Positions 11,001-22,931 are shown, counted from the first letter of the stretch. The stretch is DNA of 64,000 nucleotides from Actinernus sp. WN-2022 (GCA_030867875.1 JAOWCC010000019.1:77776861-77840860), one strand, 5' to 3'. Translations and numbers: made by a program. The notes: generated by a model from the sequence alone, not told the origin.

Positions 11001-14000
11001 TATGCATAATGAGTCACATGAGGAGACGAAAGCATCGTTGTCAAGCAAACATTGACCATTTCTATGTGAAGAATTTTGTTTTTTTACCGGTGTAATCACA
11101 ATATAAATGCCAAAACAGAAATAAACAGTTGTTAAACTGGTCGTATAGAAGTTTTCAGGCGAATTTGACGATTTGAAAAAAATCACTAAAAAGTCACATA
11201 GGCCATTTTCATGCTCAACCCTGCAATTGTTACTAGTTGTTGAATGTTGACAGCTCAAAATATCAGGTTTGAATTCCTATACCTAGATGTACCATAGGTT
11301 TTGGATTAAATGTTTGATATAAAAAAAGCTCAGTGGTAGATCGATCAGTGGCTTGGCATGCAGGAGCTACTGTACATTGTGGATCTGGTTCCAAACCAAT
11401 GCTGATCAGGGACTCATTTGAAAGCACTGCAAGGAAGTGTTTGTATCATTAGATCTTTTCAGATAATCTAATACCACTGAAGGTCCAAATTTTTGCCAGC
11501 CCCCTGGATCAAGTTTGAAGCCTGATTGCCGTTAATCCAGCCTGGATTGATTTTTAACCCAGGATTCTGGATCTCTTGGCTGAAGGTGCTTTTCTCCAGT
11601 CTAGTGTTAGTATCACTCATTCCTCATCAAACAATAAGTTCTTAAACTCCAAAAAAGTTTACAATAATTATTTCAAACAAATTATTATCCTTAATCCTGG
11701 TTTAGTTTAATCAGGCTTTGAACAACTGCTGTATGGTATTGACTCTAATAGTCTTCAGTTTTGCATGTAAGAGATAAGGCATTGAATTTTAATATTTCAT
11801 TTCTCTTTGGATGAGTAAATAAGTGCAGCAAAGTACAATAAGGAAAACTAGAGAAATTGATATGAAACACTAACTACTTTATTGCTTTACACATTGTCTG
11901 CAAGTATTAACCAATCAAATCCCACTAGATCAGTTGAATATGTAATGAGTACTAATATTGTTCAGTTATTTTTCTGATCACTCGTGTACTCAAGAGTGAA
12001 AAAGGAAACTGTGGGGCTAAGGGACTGTTCGTTAATTATAGCTAGGGGGTGGTGGCTGGAGTTCATAGTAGTGGGGGGGGGGGGGTACAATTTTCAAAAT
12101 CAGTTGAAAGTGGGGAGTACGTTTGTTGTGATGGTTAAAAAATGGGTGGGGTACAGTTTTAGCTTTTGTGTTTTCGTGCACTGAGGGTGATATTTAATTT
12201 AAACTATTCAACAACACTAAAAAGAACTTTAGATTTTCAAGAGAACTCTATTGAACTGTGTTTGAATGGAGCAATATTGGCAGCTATTTTGGGCTCCCTG
12301 TTGGATGCAGCATCACAGGAAGCCCAAATTTCCATGGGGAATTTACTAGCCCAGTCCCTAGTCTACTTGTCCACTAAGAGGGTTTTCAAAGATGGTGGAC
12401 TTGATTTCATTTGCAGGGGATCAGATCAGAGGGGGTACAATTTTGTACAGGACATATTCAGGGGGGATATGCTTTTAAGAACTCAAATTTGTTTTTGGGG
12501 GGGGGGTACATTTTTTTGTGTGCTTATTTAAAAATTAAACTCAAGCTCCCCCCCACCAGATTAACGAACAGTCCCTAACTGATTTGAATCACTCCACTGA
12601 CAGTGTAATTATCTGCTCAAAATGTGTTGATTTTAAGGTATCTGCACTGGCAAAAATGGTCAATATTTACCCAAATTGTATTTGATTAGGAATAGACAGT
12701 AGATAATTGAACGTTTACATGAAGAAGGGCCACATAAAAATTATTTAGCTTGGCATAAATTTGTACACATCCCCTTTTTGCTAATTGAATTATCACTAGA
12801 CCTCCTGGTGCCTCAGTATTTTATATTTTGCGTTTTATTAAGCTTACACGTTGAAATGAGTCCATTTGACCTTATAATATTGTTGAAAATGGGATTTGAA
12901 AAAAATCGTGTGGTTGGAAATCCATTTTCTGGTTTTACAACGCGCAATATCAGGTATTCTTACAAATAAAAGTTAAATATTAAAAATGCCGTAACAAAAA
13001 TGATTTCCATGACTTCCAACCACATGATTATTCGTTACAGTTTATGAAGTCTTCATGAGTGGTTTTGTAGGAATATCATAAAAGCATTCAGAGAAAAATG
13101 TATTTGAAATGTCCTTTCGTACGTAAGTATTCACAAACTTTCTTCTGGAACCCTCAAAATATGCTTTAAACTCCATAACTTGAGTTGTATCTTGTTTTCG
13201 GCCACCTTGGATTCAAAACCGCTGATCAGAGCCACCAAGGACTCTAAAAAGCCGTGATTTTAGTCCTCCCCCTTTGGGAAGTTGCTTTTGTTTATCCGTT
13301 GTCAAGGCGTGCCTCACGAGCTCAAGCGTGACTTCTGGTACCTTTGTACACATAGTCAATAATTAATCCGCTGTCCAAATGGGGGCTAAGACCTCAAGTA
13401 AACACGATGTCGAAGTCGATTGATGCCGTTTCTTTTGAATAAGAAAAGTAAAGAAAAAACAAGTCTCAGCGAATAACAAATGAAAGGAAGAAAAGCTACA
13501 GACACATGAGGAATTGGTTCTTTCCTAGAAATGGGAAGTAGAGGCCATGCAATTGCCTTTGTCAGCCTCGATCGGTCGCTATCGTTTGTTTCGTGGCAGA
13601 GAAATGTGCTACAACATGCATGATATTTGAATGTGTCTTGAACAGTCCTATCATGAGTCCTCATATAGCGGAGAGTGTTTTTCTGACTACATCCCAAGCC
13701 TGGAAAGGAAGGTAAAATTTAAGCAAGAAGATTTATTGAAAGGTTGTTTTATATATTTAGTTATGCGGTTGAAATTGATATGTATTATCGAGGCACAACA
13801 ATTTATTCTCACAAACTGACAAAGCTTGTGTATATTAAAGAACTTATAAAGGATCTTATAAATATATCGGTCAAGTTATGAATGAAGTACACTTCTAATC
13901 AATTCAGCGTTGAATGTAGACCTCAGAACCGTCTTCAAGTCTTGCAACCCCAAACTTTCCGCTATCTTGGTTTTGTCAGAGATATACAGGCAATTTGCCA

Positions 14001-17000
14001 CACTCAATTAGTCTTTGCTAGTAACCGACCCAGTCTTCCGCTCGTCCATCAGCTGCAACTTCCGGTCAAAGACGTGATTTTAAAAGCGTTTTGCAACGTT
14101 CAGATTATGAGTAAGTGGAAAAAAACTATTGAAAGTGATATTAGATGCAATAAACTATAATATACCCAAAAAAGAGGAATTTTAAAGGACCTAAATTTAG
14201 CCAGTGCAGATACCTTAAGATTAGGAACTGGTTGATAAGCAGTGTTGTTGCTAAGCACTGGTTACTGCAATTTTTGCCAGCTTAGAAAGAGCCATTAGCC
14301 AGCTGTCATTTCACCAGCAAACAAAGGCCTCAGACAGATTTTGTACATTAAAAGCTGCGTTCACACACCAACCACTCACTATTTACTTACCTACTACCCT
14401 GGATAAATGATATTTTTCTTTGGATGAAAGGAAAAGAGAAATGAGTTCCTTATCCGAAAGACTATGTTGGTATCCCTGTGGATACATTCCATATAAGGAC
14501 AGTGGAGTTTTGGTGGGAGCTTGAGTATATAAGGACATGTCAGTTGTAGTTATGTATTTGTGGTCCTGATCATGACTGCAACAGTTATAGATTCTTTCCA
14601 CCATTAACTTTATTTATGTCAGTTTTGTGCTGACCATGTTACAGAGTTGTGGTAGTTTTTGGACTTTTACCTCCCAGAAGTCAGTACTCCTGCATTGGGC
14701 TGGGGAATACGTTTCCACTTAGTTTTTACCACATATACTGTGGAATTTTTTGTGGTTTTTCGCATCCGGCAGAGTACACTAGCAGAGTGTGTAGTTGCAT
14801 CTTATGTTACATAAAGTGTGTACATTGATGTACATTGATGTACAGCATAAGTATACACACATATATACATACATGGGTTTTATTTGGATCATGTACAAAT
14901 GTTGTATATTGATTGTTTGTTCCAAATAACATTAGTGTTACCATAATTTAAAAAGATAATTTTATTTTACAAAATTTACATTTGACTTTATAACAGTAGT
15001 TTTACAAATTCCATCAGAGATAACTATATGTTAAATCGGACATCTCTTTTTTTTAAACAGTCGTAAACATATTTAGCTGATGCGTTATGCCTTTTGGAGT
15101 ATTTTTTGTGGGTTTATCAGTGCGAGAAACAATTGTTTCTCTGTCATTGTCTCAGTTCTTTTTGGCAAGTCTAAATGTTGAAAATAAATTTTCTCTTAGC
15201 TTATTATAAATTGGGCATTTTATCAAGAAGTGCATTTCGTCTTCGATATCTTTTTGACATTTTAAACAGATTCGTTCTTCCGTTTTTTTGTATGGCATTG
15301 CGTGTCTGCCTTTTTCTATTGCTAGGTTGTGATTACTAATTCTTAGTCTAGTTAGGGCTGTTCTGTGTTTCAGATTTTTAACTTCTGTAATGTAATTCTC
15401 ATATGTATATGTTGTTTTAAATAAGCGGTATGTTCTTAATTTATTTCGCTGTTGGGGTCTTTTCCTATCATCATTATACACTTCGCTTAATAGCCAGTGT
15501 TGGAATTCATTATCTCTTAGTCTCTGTTTGATGTGCTTAAGCCATACTTTTTGTTGAGTAATATTGTCTTGATCAAACCAAAGATTTCCAAAGCCGCAAT
15601 GAAATAAAATTTATTTGACTTTCTTACTCCAGTACGCTTTGTTATTTTCGTTTTTTGTTTCATGATAGGTACAGTAAGATAATTTTTGAACGTTATCTAG
15701 ATCAACAAGTTTTATCCATAATTTTATGCATCTATGTTTTGCATCCACATTTAGGGGAAATCGACCTAGCTCTGCACAGCACGCGTTATTGCTTGCGTAT
15801 TTTCCGGCTCCAAGTAACATCTTGCAAAATTTGATGTGAACGACCTCCAAGTTGTCTCTGTTTGATAGTTCTGATTGGTCTGCACCCCATATTTCACTTC
15901 CATAGAGGATTATAGGTTTCACTAATGTATCAAAAAGTGACATTGTCAGTTTGAGATTTGTAAGTACATGTATGTGTACAATAAATTGTGTGTGCGGTTA
16001 ACTGTCAGGACCGCCTCCCGCATATGTGTGTCTGTTTTCAGTTAATTGAGGAGAAGGAAGGGTAATTTATGTTTGGATGTTTCTTTTTAATACACATGAA
16101 ATAAATTATTAAAGAAGAACAGTAAGTTTATTTCGTTAAAAAAAAGAAGTACAACTGTTACAGCTCATATAATATAAATTATTTATTGTTTTCATGGTAG
16201 TGTTTTCTAATCGGCCTTTTGCAGCTAGCAGTCACATGCTGATATATCACTTCAATAACCAATGAATCAAGCTACTGATCCCATGAGAAAGGCTTTAATG
16301 GATAGCAAGAAAACTTCAACAATGCTGTGCTAGGAAGATTGACAATTGATTGGAGGTGGAAAATAACATTTTGCTAATAACACTACCGATCTCGTACAAG
16401 TGCCTTTAAATAAGTGAAGTAAGATTTTTGCCATCCAGTACAGTTGTGACGTTGTTTTCTCATGGCATTCTGTGATCTTGTCAGATTATGAGTATACACT
16501 ACAAGGCCTTGTCACATTACTACACAGCACAAGGAATTCTTCAATTTCCAGGTAAGGGTTTCCCCTTCTGAGTATTGCCTTTATTCCAGCCTTTTGCAGG
16601 TGTCCTGTGGTAGTTCTCAGGTCCTCCCGAGTCTCATCTCTCGTCATTTATTTGTACCTTGTATACAGGAAGAGAAAACATGATAATAAATATCAATTAA
16701 CTAATTAGTAATAATTAGATTTAGTGCCCTGTATCAAATATTAAACACCCTCTCTCTAGCTAATAAGTGTTCCCATATCACTTGTTGATTTCAATAAGAG
16801 CATCTATTCCAATTAGTGGGTGTGGAGCCCCCCAAAATGGAGGGTCATAAAATAATGGCCAACTGAAAAAGGGGGGTTATAGGGAGAAAGGGACAAAAGG
16901 GGAGAGGGGTAATAATATTTCATGCTTATTGTCCAGTGGGCTATATATTTTTAGACTTCTTGATTTCATTCTTCAACCCCCCTCCACCCACCCCCTGCTA

Positions 17001-20000
17001 ATTTCTGACCAGTCCCTGAATAGAGATGTTACAGTAATTAGGTATTTATTACCTAGAGATAAACCCTAGAACTACACATTTTGTGTCGTCTGGGTCCTTT
17101 TTGCCTGATGTGGCTCACATATTGATGGCAAGGACCTGTTACAAAAAGTAGAATGCTAAAATAAGTATTCATTAGTATTATATCCTTGATGAACTGTTTA
17201 TTTCTTGCAGCATCTGCTAAGGTTGGAGACACCAGTTTACAAGAAATTATCTCTTCACTTTACATATCCCAACCAGATAGTACAACAATTAGGAAAAAGC
17301 AAGGTAATGTCAACTGCACTCGCATTGCGCCATCAATGTTTACTGTCCTTTTTAAACCATTAACTGGATAAAGCTTCAACTTTCTCTATAATTGGTTTAC
17401 AGAAATTATTCTTCATAATATGTAGATTTAATGCAGTAAATAACTCTTTTTTTTTAGCCAAATCACACTTACATGCAGCACTACGTAATCACGAAGAAGC
17501 CATGCGGACAAGACAGATGTGCCGATTTTCTAGAAAAATGGGATCTTTGATCAAGGTGAGAATCTTTGTTACCACTCCTCTAAAGGGACACTGTCAACCC
17601 CCAAATGATAAACTTTCTCATGATGAAAGACAAAAATAACTACTCAGATTAGTAGAGTAGGCTTTCCAGATATTTTGGAGACAATTTGAGACAATTTTGA
17701 TGAAGGATGGAAAAGATTTAAGTGGATGAAAATACTGCTTTTTAAGAGAAATTTAGAGCAACTTGAAATTGGTTTACTAGTTGTAACCAAAATCAAGTTT
17801 ATGAAATATGCTTTTGTAATCCATTTTTATCTTTGCCATCCTCTATCAAAAAGGTATGAAAAGCATACCAGGACATTTACATGGTATTTCTCTTCTATCT
17901 CAGGGTGTTATTTTTGCAGTTTTGTTTTAACGAAACTTGAAGGTTAAATTTGATTGACAGTGCCCCTTTAAAAGTTAAGAGGTTTTTAATCAATCGGTAG
18001 ATTTTTTAATCTATGTTTCTTACAAAGCCTTTGTTAATTTTTGAAGATTTGTCAAGAGGTACTTACATTTTTTGTACAATGATGTCTTAAAGAGAATCAC
18101 ATTTATTGCAGGTATTGTCTGAAGCTCGTAACAGATCAATGAACAAGCTGATAGCGATGGAGGAAGAGGATGACTTTGATGACCCAATATCACCAACACC
18201 TGTCAAGGGTAAGGAAACATGTGTGAGAATCTTTGTACAGTAATGTTACAGTAGAATGCAGTCATTATATCTGTGAAACAAGTTTTGCAATAAATAGCAC
18301 TAAATCCCTGTTTTCTTTTTACTTTTTTTACTTTTTTTACTTTTTTTCTTTATTTATAAGCAATATGCCGGTAGCTGGTTTGAATGGAGCCCTGATTACA
18401 AAATAACTCTTATGATTACATATACCGGTATCATATAAAGACATACAGACAAAATATAGTTATTAGAACTAGAAATTGCATTTCATAATATTACTTAGCA
18501 CTGAGGTGGTGTTGTTTAATTATTAGACAGTGCTATTTTAATAGTAATTCTCTGGCAAAGAACAGTCTTAGCAGTGACTAAATGGCAGGGAATGCAGGAA
18601 GGTGTTAATTTTCTATTCTTGTAATTTCATTGGTTGATACTCGTTCATTCAATAATCAGAAAACCAGGCAATCCCTTTATGTATGACAACACGAATTTTT
18701 ACCAAAAATACAATAGAATACAACACAATACAATTCAATACAACAATAGAACGCAACACAATGCAATACAATAGAATACAATTTGGTAGCAATTTGTGTT
18801 GTCCTACATGAAGGGATGGCCGAAAACCATCAAAGTAATACATTTTCATTCTATAATTTTTAATTTTTAATTATTTTATGTTTGATCAAACTAACTATGG
18901 TTTAATTTTGAAGAATATCATGTGGTGAAAGTTCTCAAATTTGCGATTGAAATATCTTTTGTTTTCTCCTTTTCCGATTGTCTGGATGGTGGCTTCTTTG
19001 AGTTTTCAAAGTAAAAAGAACCAATAGCATAACAAAACTTTATTTTCTGGCTTTAGTTTGGGCTGTAGACATCTCATACAGCATTAAAATTAAAGAATAT
19101 TCAAGCAAAATCTATATTGTATGTGGGGATATGCCCATTTCCGCAACCTATTGTGTTTTTACAGTGTTCTAGCTACGCCTAAATGAAAGGGAGCCCCACC
19201 ATCTCATTTTTTCGAGCACCCTCATTTTTCTTTAGCACGCTTTCGTTTTCCTAGCACCCTTTCATTTTCCTAATGCCCTTTTTCAGGTTTCGATCAAAAT
19301 TTGAGACAAGTTTCGAAATTTTAATAATGTATATTTAAACTTGCTATCTTTAAATCACTCAAGACCTCTTCTGTTTTCATTCCCCATTCGCTAAAGTGCT
19401 AGCTTGATTTTCAGACGGTACAAGGTTGTTGAGGAAGTGAGCGAGCAGACAACCTTGTAGCGTCTGAAGATCAGGGTACTAAAGTGCAAGAGAACAAATT
19501 CACGCACAAGTCCCCCATTTCGAATTGCTTAGTACTTCACATAAGCCTTGCTTTTGGTGGCCCGATATAGTTTTTATTTATTTGCATATACTATGCAAAA
19601 AAAAATTGGAAAACAATCACATAGAAGCCACTCTTTTTTTACTTGAAGCTCAATATTATTATTGTTTGATGGAGGGAAAAAGAGTGTTTTCAATACTTGA
19701 TCTTTCAACTGTTCATAACGTTCTTATTAATATGTATGTTATGAATATGCAAATTTTATACTCGTTTTGTTGGGCTAACTAGAACACTGTTTTATTTGCT
19801 ACAGTTCTTAGCTGAATCAGTACCTAATTGTTAGATCTGTTTCATGGATATATTGACTGTACTCTATGGCGTAATATGCTCTCTCCTGTCCCAAAAAGAC
19901 GAATCCATGAGCAGGATAACTATACACAATAGTCCAACAGTACTCTTAATTACAAACAACAATAGAAACAATGCTTACATAAAACATGTTCCTGTATGTA

Positions 20001-22931
20001 ATAATTAACGAGTGGTAGAAGATGCTTAATATACTCGTCACCGGATTCTATGGGAATTTCTCATGAGAATTTCACATAGATTTTTAAACCCTGTGTGCAA
20101 AAAGGGTGTTAGTGTCTCCTGATCACATTCTAAATTCTCCTTCAATTTCTTTGTTTTATTAGGGAGAATTTAGAATGTGATCAATAGTCACTTACATCAT
20201 TTTTGCACACAGCCCTTCACTGATGAAACATTATAACTTCAAATTCTCTCTTACTAATCACTGGTTAGCTTTCAATTGTTTTTTATTGCAATAATTTTAT
20301 TATCATCTTGCAGCCTGTACCCGGCAGAAGGCATACCCTACCCCACCGGAATTCGATAGTGCATCTGTAGAAGATCTGTTTCATGGGCTGGTGAGTATAC
20401 TGTCACCCAATATTAATGGCTGGTGGCTCAAACTTTGACAGAGATATGGTATGGGTCCCCATCAATCACTTAATGGTGATGTCGTAACGGTGAAGTCATC
20501 AGTCACATGGTTTTAAATACATGCCTGAATCTCCCTCATTTCTAATGCCAGGCAGTGCAAACTTTGACAGGCATGGTATTGGGTTCCCGCGATTCACTTA
20601 GTGGTGACGTCATCGGCCACATGGTTTTACAGGCTACACAGGCTATCACAACAACAACAAAATAATGTTTTCCCTTGATAATACCATGATAGCCTTGGAT
20701 TCCTTTGTTTTCCAAGAGAAGTGTAACCTCAAAATTACCTCATTAGTGATGAATGCTTCTATTCATGAGGGAAATTAGAAACTAAATTTCCCTTATATAT
20801 AATTACACGTGGGAAGTTTAGCATTGTTTTTTTAATTTTCCCTCATGTTACATTCATGAAGGAAAATTAGAAGACAACGACTTGTCTTCCAAGTGCAGGC
20901 TGGACATTGGTACTTTATTTCCCCTGCAGTACTGGCTAGGTTGGAGTGCAATGACTACTACAGCTCATTCTCTTGAGTACTAGCCATAAACCCACGGTTT
21001 TATCCATGTGGGACCCTACCATCCCTCACACTGTACACTGTTTTATCAGACACGAAAGCAAAACGCTCAGCCATGTTCAACACTAAAGTTGGTCAGAGTG
21101 AACAAGGCAATTCACTTTCTTGAAACGAATTTGAATTAATGATTGTATGCATAAAACATGTGCACTGTTTTTATAATGCATCATTTTGAGAAAATGCATC
21201 TCAAGGGAGACTGCAGTAGTGCTCCTGTGCCATGACTTGGCAAACAGAATTAAACAGAAGCACTTGCAAAATAGTCTCCTCAGTGATCATAGTATTACAA
21301 AGTTATATCATGGCACCTCGAGAAATTAGTAATTAGATTTCCCTGCAAGCCTCGGAAGGATTTGTAAAATTCTCTCCCCTGCGGCGCCAGGACTTCCACA
21401 AATCCTCCCTTGGCTTGCAGGGAAATTTAATCACTAATTTCCCCTTGTGCCATGGTATTACTTGTAAGAACACACTAAAATACACTTTACATCCACGAGT
21501 TCACCATTGCGGTGCTATGCTTATTTTACCTTCATAATATTGTTTCCTACTTCCATTTTAGGGTCCTGTACACATTTTTAATGCGGACACCAGATTTGGA
21601 GTTCCCAGAATGGTTACAATACACAGGGAAAATGGAACGTTTGGGTTCAGCGTGATTGGCTCTGCACCTGTCATTGTTCAGAGTGCAGATGAGCAAGGAG
21701 CTGCATGGGTAAGATGCACAAAGTTGATGGTTTCAGATTTGGCTACAATCTTGGGAGGGGAAATAGCTCACTACTCTCTTCATAACTGGACTCAAAGACT
21801 TGTTGTATACCCACCTCCATGTTGTATACCAAACTCAAACTGCCTCAAAGGTTAGCTCAGTTGCTAGAGCACGGTCTAGAGTGTGGGAGGTTGTGGATAC
21901 GAAACCCAGCATTGTCCTTGCGCTGCAGGGACCAATAATCTGTTGGCCTTGTCTCCTCCCATTTCTAATCGATAATTGAAGAAGAAAGCACCTGTTGTAC
22001 TCTTTGGCACAAAGAGCAGGGGAGTCACCTGGTCCAGCAGACTGGCCTTTGAACTAACCACACATGCACAATAATTGTAAACTGTGTGGTAGCTATCAGC
22101 GCCATATTATAAGCAGTGAGAAGGTGGGCTATTCATAACGATTCACAACACAACACTTTGCACCTTCTCGCTGGTATTTTAGAATGTTTAACTTCAGAAA
22201 GAGGCTAAGCCTGCGTACATGCGTCTGTAGTCATTGCATTCAGTGGTAATTTTCGAATACGAAACTGGACTACATTTATTTGGCTAGTGACAGATGCACT
22301 GGGATGTAATTGTTTTTATCGCTACTTACAATATCAGTTATTCTTGTGTTTGGGATTGGTACCTCGTAGGGGTAAAAATAAAGTTGAGTCGCATCCACAG
22401 AACGAGATTCTGGTACCTTTAAAAAAAATTTTTTTTACACGAGAGTCCCCCTATTTTGGTGGCAAAATTAATTACTATCAATGATGAGAATGGTGAATGC
22501 CACTATATAAATATTGCCATTATTATTACATCTAATGTTAAGTGGATTTTTTTACTAAACTGTGTCTTTTTCAGAATGTTGGTGTTCAAGTTGGAGATAT
22601 TGTTGTTGGTGTCAATGGGGATGATGTCAAATGGGGAGAACATAATGATGTTGTTGCCACCATACGTAACATGAAAGAGGAGGTCACGTTACAAGTTATT
22701 ACACCACACTCTCTCAAAGACATTGCTTCTCACTGTGAGTTAAAAGTTGTGAAAAGTGATAGTGGATCGTCCATGAATGACAAGTCTTCTGTCAGCAGTC
22801 AGGGGTCATCGTCATCCTTGTCATTACATCCCAGTAACAGTGATACAGGATCAAATGATTCTGAGGGAAGTGTAAGAACAAAAACAAAGGCCAGTTCTGT
22901 TCAGAACTGCAGCGAGTCTGCAATGTGGTGA
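2045..22931 (+). CDS. RHPN: Rhophilin, 3' eleven exons (BRO1 + PDZ Rho-binding scaffold), 5' partial
   Basis: Exons read from the sequence: 2045-2102, 5209-5300, 5834-5932, 10449-10538, 16485-16551, 17211-17303, 17458-17555, 18112-18208, 20314-20390, 21562-21708, 22575-22931. All junctions are AG/GT, phases agree, and they total 1275 nt (424 aa plus TGA). Partial-protein residues 1 to about 200 are the C-terminal half of a BRO1 domain: AAFQKAAGGFSYIRDNF, then LMLVQAQACIWERR matching the BRO1 LMLAQAQEC signature, then SIHYKALSHYYTAQGIL. An acidic linker EEEDDF follows. A PDZ domain occupies about 274-351, with carboxylate loop GFSV at 285-288 and VGDIVVGVNG after the last intron. The tail is Ser-rich. 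The order BRO1, EEEDD linker, PDZ is that of rhophilins (human RHPN2 about 686 aa), which bind Rho-GTP through an N-terminal HR1 domain. That HR1 and the start of BRO1 are missing here and should lie left of the window. RHPN1 versus RHPN2 cannot be decided. Confidence 0.93.
2134..4520 (+). repeat. Tandem satellite of about 45-bp monomers with higher-order units
   Basis: Monomers such as AAAAACTGGATTGGGTTACT plus ACTTAGTAAACTGGAAAACT alternate in several variants and fill the intron after the exon at 2045-2102. A rare variant containing CAAGTTTGGTAAACTGGAGA recurs at about 2280, 2916, 3642 and 4278, giving higher-order periods of 636, 726 and 636 bp. The extra 90 bp in the middle unit equals one monomer pair. 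The longest frame reads 68 codons from a non-ATG start only because the exon runs into the array; it is not a gene. Confidence 0.95.
4555..4606 (-). repeat. Inverted monomer of the adjacent satellite
   Basis: ACCCAATTCTGGTTTTCAGT and the following GTTTTCCAGTTTACAAAGTA are the reverse complement of the 45-bp monomer. The copy sits just beyond the array and points the other way, so the intron transcript could fold against any upstream monomer. Confidence 0.75.
5340..5470. repeat. Dispersed repeat with GACGAAGGGCTAGCGCTCGAAACGTC motif region
   Basis: GACGAAGGGCTAGCGCTCGA followed by AACGTCAGC is a stretch I recognise from terminal parts of retroelements in marine invertebrates. No coding potential is seen here. 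The remaining intron (4607-5208 and 5471-5833) shows nothing else I can assign. Confidence 0.35.
6029..8045. mobile_element. Probable decayed TTAA-type DNA element with internal diverged repeats
   Basis: The sequence after TTAA at 6025-6028 begins AGGGGCTGGGTCACCTGGTG, a terminus style seen in TTAA-targeting transposons, but I cannot find its inverted mate. Inside, a 138-codon open frame (6399-6815, plus) has no recognised domain. Between 7200 and 7990 a block with CCGAAATAACCCCAGCAATT, GACAAAAGACAGTCTTGTGA and CCCGATAGACCGAA occurs twice well conserved (about 7270-7430, 7845-7990) and once diverged (about 7480-7610). It lies in the 4.5 kb rhophilin intron. The element class is uncertain. Confidence 0.4.
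8147..8345. repeat. 21-bp minisatellite, about 9 copies
   Basis: Units of the type CGTTTACACGGCTTCCCAAC vary at the last bases (CCGAAAGT, TCGAAAGT, TCCCAAGT). Because 21 is a multiple of 3, two frames stay open and read heptapeptides (RLHGFPT or SFTRLPN). There is no sign of an expressed gene. Confidence 0.9.
8703..8970. repeat. Irregularly spaced TTTCATAG motif cluster
   Basis: About a dozen copies of TTTCATAG or TTCATAGG occur in 270 bp with spacers of differing length, for example TTTTCATAGTATTTTCATAG at 8705. It is not a simple tandem repeat, since the motif is conserved and the spacers are not. Confidence 0.7.
9246..9895 (+). pseudogene. Tyrosine recombinase of a DIRS/Crypton-like element, broken
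   Basis: One frame reads MFWAALSLGFFGFLRCSEFT (the first catalytic Arg region, ending in GFLRCSE) and is then interrupted by stops. Further on, MHSLRIGAASPASFAGLSES carries the HxxR box, followed by IKVLGRWSSDSYKSYI with a candidate catalytic Tyr. The order Arg, HxxR, Tyr is that of phage-integrase-type recombinases carried by YR retrotransposons and Cryptons. Several stops and frame changes make it inactive. It lies in the rhophilin intron before the exon at 10449. Confidence 0.72.
10560..11216. mobile_element. Foldback DNA element (about 655 bp)
   Basis: Left arm: GAAAACAACCTAGCTATGTG then ACTTTTTAGTGAT, TTTTGGCATTTATATTG and ATTCTTCACATAGAAATG. The right arm is its inverted, slightly diverged copy ending near 11216. 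Arms are about 170 bp. A second inverted pair, CATATCTAGTACTAG and CTAGATATGCAT, lies inside. There is no ORF. It begins 20 bp after the donor of the exon at 10449-10538. Confidence 0.85.
11217..12018. other. Rhophilin intron, no gene seen
   Basis: Contains a weak tRNA-like stretch near 11335-11400 and several TAATCCTGG/CCAGGATTA words at 11530-11720, suggesting old repeat debris. Nothing codes. Confidence 0.4.
12019..12578. mobile_element. MITE with AGGGACTGTTCGTTAAT termini
   Basis: The left end AGGGACTGTTCGTTAATTAT is matched by the right end ATTAACGAACAGTCCCT. Both ends are followed internally by G-rich or C-rich runs (GGGGGGGGGGGGG near 12071 and CCCCCCCCACC near 12550). Related ends with ...CAGTCCCT occur near 16815-17022 and 48763. 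Confidence 0.75.
12579..14380. other. Rhophilin intron, no gene seen
   Basis: AT-rich sequence with short chance reading frames on both strands (up to 103 codons at 13386-13697, minus) that overlap each other and show no domain. No exon fits the rhophilin frame here. Confidence 0.45.
14390..14600. repeat. Dispersed repeat shared with 55740-55805
   Basis: AAATGATATTTTTCTTTGGA, then GAAATGAGTTCCTTATCC and GGTATCC, recurs at 55740-55800 as the reverse complement (GGATACCAAG, AAGGAACTCATTTTCTTTCA, AGAGAAATATCATTT). The two places share an uncharacterised mobile sequence. Confidence 0.55.
15130..15950 (-). mobile_element. Non-LTR retrotransposon, 3' (RT C-terminal) fragment
   Basis: Two minus-strand frames lie in order: 15943-15611 with LFDTLVKPIILYGSEIWG (the block after the RT thumb), and 15481-15152 with ALTRLRISNHNLAIEKGRH and a CCHC-like ICLKCQKDIEDEMHFLIKCP. 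The 130 bp between them needs a frameshift, and the RT core is absent, so the copy is truncated and dead. It lies in the rhophilin intron, opposite to the gene's direction. Confidence 0.85.
16815..17022. repeat. Short MITE related to the 12019 element
   Basis: Left AATTAGTGGGTGTGGAGCCC is matched by the right CCCCCTGCTAATTTCTGACC, ending in AGTCCCT. Internal G-rich and C-rich runs face each other as in the copy at 12019-12578. It fills most of the intron before the exon at 17211. Confidence 0.55.
17580..17970. mobile_element. MITE with TAAAGGGACACTGTCAA termini
   Basis: Left TAAAGGGACACTGTCAACCC, right TTGATTGACAGTGCCCCTTTA. About 390 bp, with an overlapping 73-codon chance frame. It begins 25 bp after the donor at 17555. 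The TA at both ends would fit a mariner-like target. Confidence 0.75.
18709..18783. repeat. Degenerate (AATAC)n microsatellite
   Basis: ACAATAGAATACAACACAAT-type pentamers repeat with substitutions over about 75 bp. A nearby TTTTTTAC repeat lies at 18318-18350. Confidence 0.8.
19161..19791. mobile_element. DNA element with short inverted ends
   Basis: Left ACAGTGTTCTAGCTACGCC, right GGCTAACTAGAACACTGT. About 630 bp. Inside is a repeated word family (TAGCACCCTTTCATTTTCCT-like, 19200-19285) and a small hairpin at 19410-19470 (CAGACGGTACAAGGTTGT with its inverse). No ORF with a domain. Confidence 0.55.
20089..20216. repeat. Hairpin MITE, family H2 copy 1
   Basis: CCCTGTGTGCAAAAAGGGTG on the left pairs with the right end ATTTTTGCACACAGCCC, with GATCACATTCTAAATTCTCC pairing GGAGAATTTAGAATGTGATC within. 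A second copy lies in the ABHD gene at 53221-53348. Confidence 0.85.
20430..20640 (+). repeat. Two diverged direct repeats of about 125 bp
   Basis: CAAACTTTGACAG..TATGGTAT..GGGT, followed by TCACTTA.TGGTGA.GTC and CACATGGTTTTA, occurs at about 20430-20515 and again at 20560-20632. It is a local tandem duplication in the intron after the exon at 20314. Confidence 0.65.
21308..21456. repeat. Hairpin MITE (about 149 bp)
   Basis: ATCATGGCACCTCGAGAAAT and TTAGTAATTAGATTTCCCTG pair with the right arm CAGGGAAATTTAATCACTAA and TTTCCCCTTGTGCCATGGTA around a GC-rich loop. Confidence 0.8.
21847..21975 (+). mobile_element. tRNA-derived SINE head, decayed
   Basis: GTTAGCTCAGTTGCTAGAGC resembles a pol III A box, followed about 45 bp on by GGATACGAAACCC, a decayed B box. 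It does not fold into a full cloverleaf, so it is not a tRNA gene. It lies 140 bp after the donor at 21708. Confidence 0.6.

Noticed and set aside
11335..11400. tRNA-derived SINE
   Set aside because: Only a weak A-box-like CTCAGTGGTAGAT and a GGTTCCAAACC word; no body shared with other copies was found.
21849..21915. tRNA gene
   Set aside because: A-box and B-box words are present but arms do not pair into a cloverleaf and the sequence continues as a SINE body.
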